From: Nitratifractor sp.
Lineage (GTDB): Bacteria; Campylobacterota; Campylobacteria; Campylobacterales; Sulfurovaceae
Assembly (NCBI GenBank): GCA_024762845.1
Contig: JANTGQ010000064.1
Span: 1 to 7,166 of the forward strand
DNA: 7,166 bases
Direction of reading: 5' to 3'
Under the pieces are notes generated by a model that was not told the origin of the DNA, did no database searches, and was given only the letters and a program-made list of their open reading frames with translations. Below are positions 4,580-7,166 of this stretch, one piece after another (within the stretch, counting starts at the first letter, position 1; each line of letters begins with the position of its first letter). The translations under genes were made by a program, and so were the position numbers.

Positions 4580-7166
4580 ATTTTAGTAAAAAAATAGTTA
4601 TCTCTATTTGGTCGGTTTTGATCATAGTTTCTGCCGGATATATAATCTACGATACACAACACAGAGCAGCTAAGAACCAGATAAGCAATAATCAAAGCAG
4701 ATGTCCTAATTTACAATCTTGGAGTGATGAGAATATAGCAAAGTGGCTTGGTAAGTCTGTGCAGGAAATTAAAGATGTTAAAGTTGCAAGATCTCTTGAT
4801 AATAAAGCGCTTTGCACAATGCCCGCAGAGAGACTTGCCAGAGCATTTTCTAAAACTGTACATAAACCCAGACCAGACCAACCGGGAGAAGCTGCGGCAT
4901 TTCGTGCCCAGCAACAGAGTGTTTATGGCTATCTTAAACCCGATGGACTTATTAAGGCGAATCAACAGCGACAACAACTTCTACAGACGCATTTGCCAGG
5001 TAGCAATGCCATTATAGGTGCTGCCGGTATAAGCAGCTCACACTGGAGCTCTATAGGACCGGGAAACATTGGAGGGCGTATCCGAACACTTTTTATTCAT
5101 CCTGCGAATAATAATATACTTTTTGCAGGTAGTGTAGGAGGTGGTATTTGGAAGAGTAGTGATGGTGGTAACTCTTGGAGTGCTGTTGATGATTTTATGG
5201 CGAATATTACTGTTACAAGTATTGTGGCTGATCCTCAGACAACGGGGAATATCAATACAACAACTCTTTATGCTTCGACTGGAGAGGGTTTTTATAACCA
5301 AGATAGCTTACGAGGGTATGGCATTTTTAAGTCAACTGACGGTGGTTCAAGCTGGAGTCATCTTAACTCTACGGATCCAACTGCTGACTCTGATTGGTAT
5401 TATATTAACAGAGTTGGCGTTAATAGCCACGGAGATATTATAGCAGTAGCAAGAGGTAATGCGATCTTTACTTCGCATGATGGTGGTACAAGTTGGATTA
5501 AAAACGCACCTGGAGCACAACAAAATTATTATAATATGATGGAGGATGTCAAGTTTGACCCAAACAATCCTAATAAAGCGATTGTAGGTTCTGTAGGGGG
5601 AGATTGCTACTACACAACAGATGCAGGAGATACATGGACTAAATCGAATATCACAAGTGTATCTAATGGGATTCAAGGTAGAGTTGAGATTGCATATGCA
5701 AAAAATGCTACTAACAGAGTTTTTGCCTCAGTTGATAAAGATAGTGGAACCATATACAAATCAGACGATGGCGGTGTGCATTGGAGTCTAGTTAAGAATC
5801 TTGGACACCTGGGTAATCAAGGTTGGTATGCAAATACAATCTGGGTGGATCCAACAGATTCGAACCATTTGGTTGTAGGCGGTTTGGATCTTTGGCGTTC
5901 AACAGATGCTGGTGTCAACTGGACGAAGATATCAACATGGTGGCGCTCTCCTAACTCTCCACATGCAGATCATCACATGATAATATCTGATCCAGATTAT
6001 GATGGTAGCAGTAATAAGAGGGTTTATGTTACAAATGATGGTGGAGTATACAAGAGTGATGATATCAGCAGTGCTAATGAGAATGGCAGTAATAATGGAT
6101 GGGTGAATCTTAATAATGGTTTAGCTGTTACACAATTTTATGGAGCAGCTGGGATGACAGACTCAAACATTATCGGTGGTGCACAGGATAATGGTTCACT
6201 TTTACACAATGGCAGCGGAATGAACGACTGGATAGATACTTTTGGTGGTGATGGTGGATTTGCCGCTGTTGCACCCCACGCCACTACCTCTGGAGCATTT
6301 TATTATTTTAACGAGTATGTATATTTACAAATACACCGTTCAGATAATGGTGCAAACGGTAGCTATATCTACAATAATGGTTTAGATGATGCTAACAGCA
6401 ATGCTAATTTTATTGCACCGTTTATTCTTGACCCAAGTAATAGAAATGTAATGCTAGCTGGTGGAGCAAGTTTATGGAAAAGCTCAAATGTAAGGGCATC
6501 CAATACCAATGACATATCTTGGAGTAAAATAAAAGATGCTGTGAGTGGCACAAAGATTAGCCAGATTGCTATAGATGAGAGTGATTCTAATATAATTCTT
6601 GTTGGATACAACAATGGAGAGATATATAAAACCACCAATGGTACAAGTGCGCAGCCTACATGGACAAAAATCCATGATAGCACTGGAAAGCATGTTTTGG
6701 CTCTTTTAGTAGATAAGGATAATTCAAATATTCTTTATGCCGGATGGGGTGGTTTTGCAAGTGGGAACCTACAAAAATCTACTGATGGCGGAAACAGTTG
6801 GAGTGACATAAGCGGGGATTTACCCGATGCACCTGTGCGATCAATAGTTAGAAATCCTAACAATGCCAACTATCTCTATGTTGGTACCGAGGTAGGAGTT
6901 TTTACAAGCGAGAACCAAGGTTCATCATGGTTTACGACGAATGATGGTCCGGCAAATGTCTCGGTTGATCAACTTTTTTGGTACGACAATTCTACTTTAG
7001 TCGCTGCCACACATGGTCGAGGTATTTTTAAAATTACTGTTAATAACGGCAGTGGTGGCGGAGGCAGCGGAGGTGGATCGGATAGCAATGGAAGTAGCGA
7101 AGATTTTATGGTTCCAATCTGCTTTCCTAAGGCAGAAAATTCTCAGGAGAATATTTGTATAACTGT
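4576..7166 (+). CDS. Large exported Asp-box (BNR/sortilin-like) beta-propeller protein, 3' end outside window
   Basis: Open for 863 codons to the window edge without a stop. An N-terminal hydrophobic helix (residues 7-24, after MNFSKK) is a signal peptide or membrane anchor. A predicted helical region (about 30-145, with Cys43 and Cys80) precedes GPGNIGGRIR (162-171), the usual opening of these propellers. Asp-boxes S/T-x-D-x-G-x-x-W occur at 194, 253, 300, 347, 396, 442 and 735, with degenerate copies near 486, 688 and 778. PHADHH (462-467) and TNDGGVYKS (486-494) are family landmarks. After HGRGIFKI (813-820) a Gly/Ser linker (825-841) leads into an unseen C-terminal domain. Proteins of this class bind or, in xyloglucanase and sialidase relatives, cleave glycans; no catalytic set can be assigned here. 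The SD AAGGGAG lies 7 bases before the ATG. It is its own transcription unit, after the SGNH esterase. Confidence 0.88.
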   Translation, partial: MNFSKKIVISIWSVLIIVSAGYIIYDTQHRAAKNQISNNQSRCPNLQSWSDENIAKWLGKSVQEIKDVKVARSLDNKALCTMPAERLARAFSKTVHKPRPDQPGEAAAFRAQQQSVYGYLKPDGLIKANQQRQQLLQTHLPGSNAIIGAAGISSSHWSSIGPGNIGGRIRTLFIHPANNNILFAGSVGGGIWKSSDGGNSWSAVDDFMANITVTSIVADPQTTGNINTTTLYASTGEGFYNQDSLRGYGIFKSTDGGSSWSHLNSTDPTADSDWYYINRVGVNSHGDIIAVARGNAIFTSHDGGTSWIKNAPGAQQNYYNMMEDVKFDPNNPNKAIVGSVGGDCYYTTDAGDTWTKSNITSVSNGIQGRVEIAYAKNATNRVFASVDKDSGTIYKSDDGGVHWSLVKNLGHLGNQGWYANTIWVDPTDSNHLVVGGLDLWRSTDAGVNWTKISTWWRSPNSPHADHHMIISDPDYDGSSNKRVYVTNDGGVYKSDDISSANENGSNNGWVNLNNGLAVTQFYGAAGMTDSNIIGGAQDNGSLLHNGSGMNDWIDTFGGDGGFAAVAPHATTSGAFYYFNEYVYLQIHRSDNGANGSYIYNNGLDDANSNANFIAPFILDPSNRNVMLAGGASLWKSSNVRASNTNDISWSKIKDAVSGTKISQIAIDESDSNIILVGYNNGEIYKTTNGTSAQPTWTKIHDSTGKHVLALLVDKDNSNILYAGWGGFASGNLQKSTDGGNSWSDISGDLPDAPVRSIVRNPNNANYLYVGTEVGVFTSENQGSSWFTTNDGPANVSVDQLFWYDNSTLVAATHGRGIFKITVNNGSGGGGSGGGSDSNGSSEDFMVPICFPKAENSQENICIT

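Noticed and set aside
4711..6693. Several 60-110 codon frames on both strands inside the propeller region
   Set aside because: They lie within one uninterrupted 863-codon frame with repeated Asp-boxes. All are shadows of it.
4576..7166. Sialidase (neuraminidase) enzyme identity for the Asp-box protein
   Set aside because: Asp-boxes are structural and shared by many propellers. I could not find an FRIP motif or an arginine triad with confidence.

Overview
The window looks like a stretch of a chromosome from a Campylobacterota (epsilonproteobacterial) species, perhaps a Sulfurovum- or Sulfurimonas-like one. This is inferred from the A+T-rich sequence, TATAAT -10 boxes behind T-rich stretches with weak or absent -35 boxes, an Hcp-type cysteine-paired Sel1 repeat protein, and the arrangement of small single-gene units. 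No rRNA or tRNA gene is visible, so the lineage is a judgement and not a demonstration.

Left part (1-1891, plus strand). The end of a membrane protein, probably an aquaporin/MIP channel, runs straight into a thioredoxin-type arsenate reductase gene (arsC). Channel plus ArsC suggests an arsenic detoxification unit in which As(V) is reduced and As(III) leaves through the channel. The 3' end of arsC is invaded by a ~214-bp non-coding element with inverted ends, two internal direct repeats and a probable TTTAA target duplication. The present arsC stop codon lies inside the element. Removing the element plus one TTTAA on paper restores a clean, slightly shorter arsC end. Just downstream, a good promoter drives a two-gene unit: a class I SAM methyltransferase and a four-helix DUF420 membrane protein.

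Middle part (1892-3188). A secreted rhodanese-like protein with a CNGxWC active-site loop lies on the minus strand, convergent with the DUF420 gene. It is divergent from a MazG-like nucleotide pyrophosphohydrolase, with both promoters packed into 110 bp.

Right part (3189-7166, plus strand). Three genes for exported proteins follow: a one-and-a-half-repeat Sel1/Hcp-type mini-protein, an SGNH/GDSL hydrolase (carbohydrate-esterase-like) with a C-terminal fibronectin type III domain, and, after a hairpin terminator, a large protein of at least 863 residues. The last is an Asp-box (BNR/sortilin-like) beta-propeller protein with an N-terminal membrane segment. It is open to the end of the window and therefore incomplete. 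Its start codon and Shine-Dalgarno sit in a perfect 11-bp dyad that could be an operator or an RNA switch. The esterase and the propeller suggest work on extracellular polysaccharide or on the cell surface; that link rests on proximity and family only.

The strongest unexplained observations are the arsC-invading mini-element, with its precise in-silico excision, and the dyad at the start of the propeller gene. I see no clear sign of a new defence or other multi-gene system.
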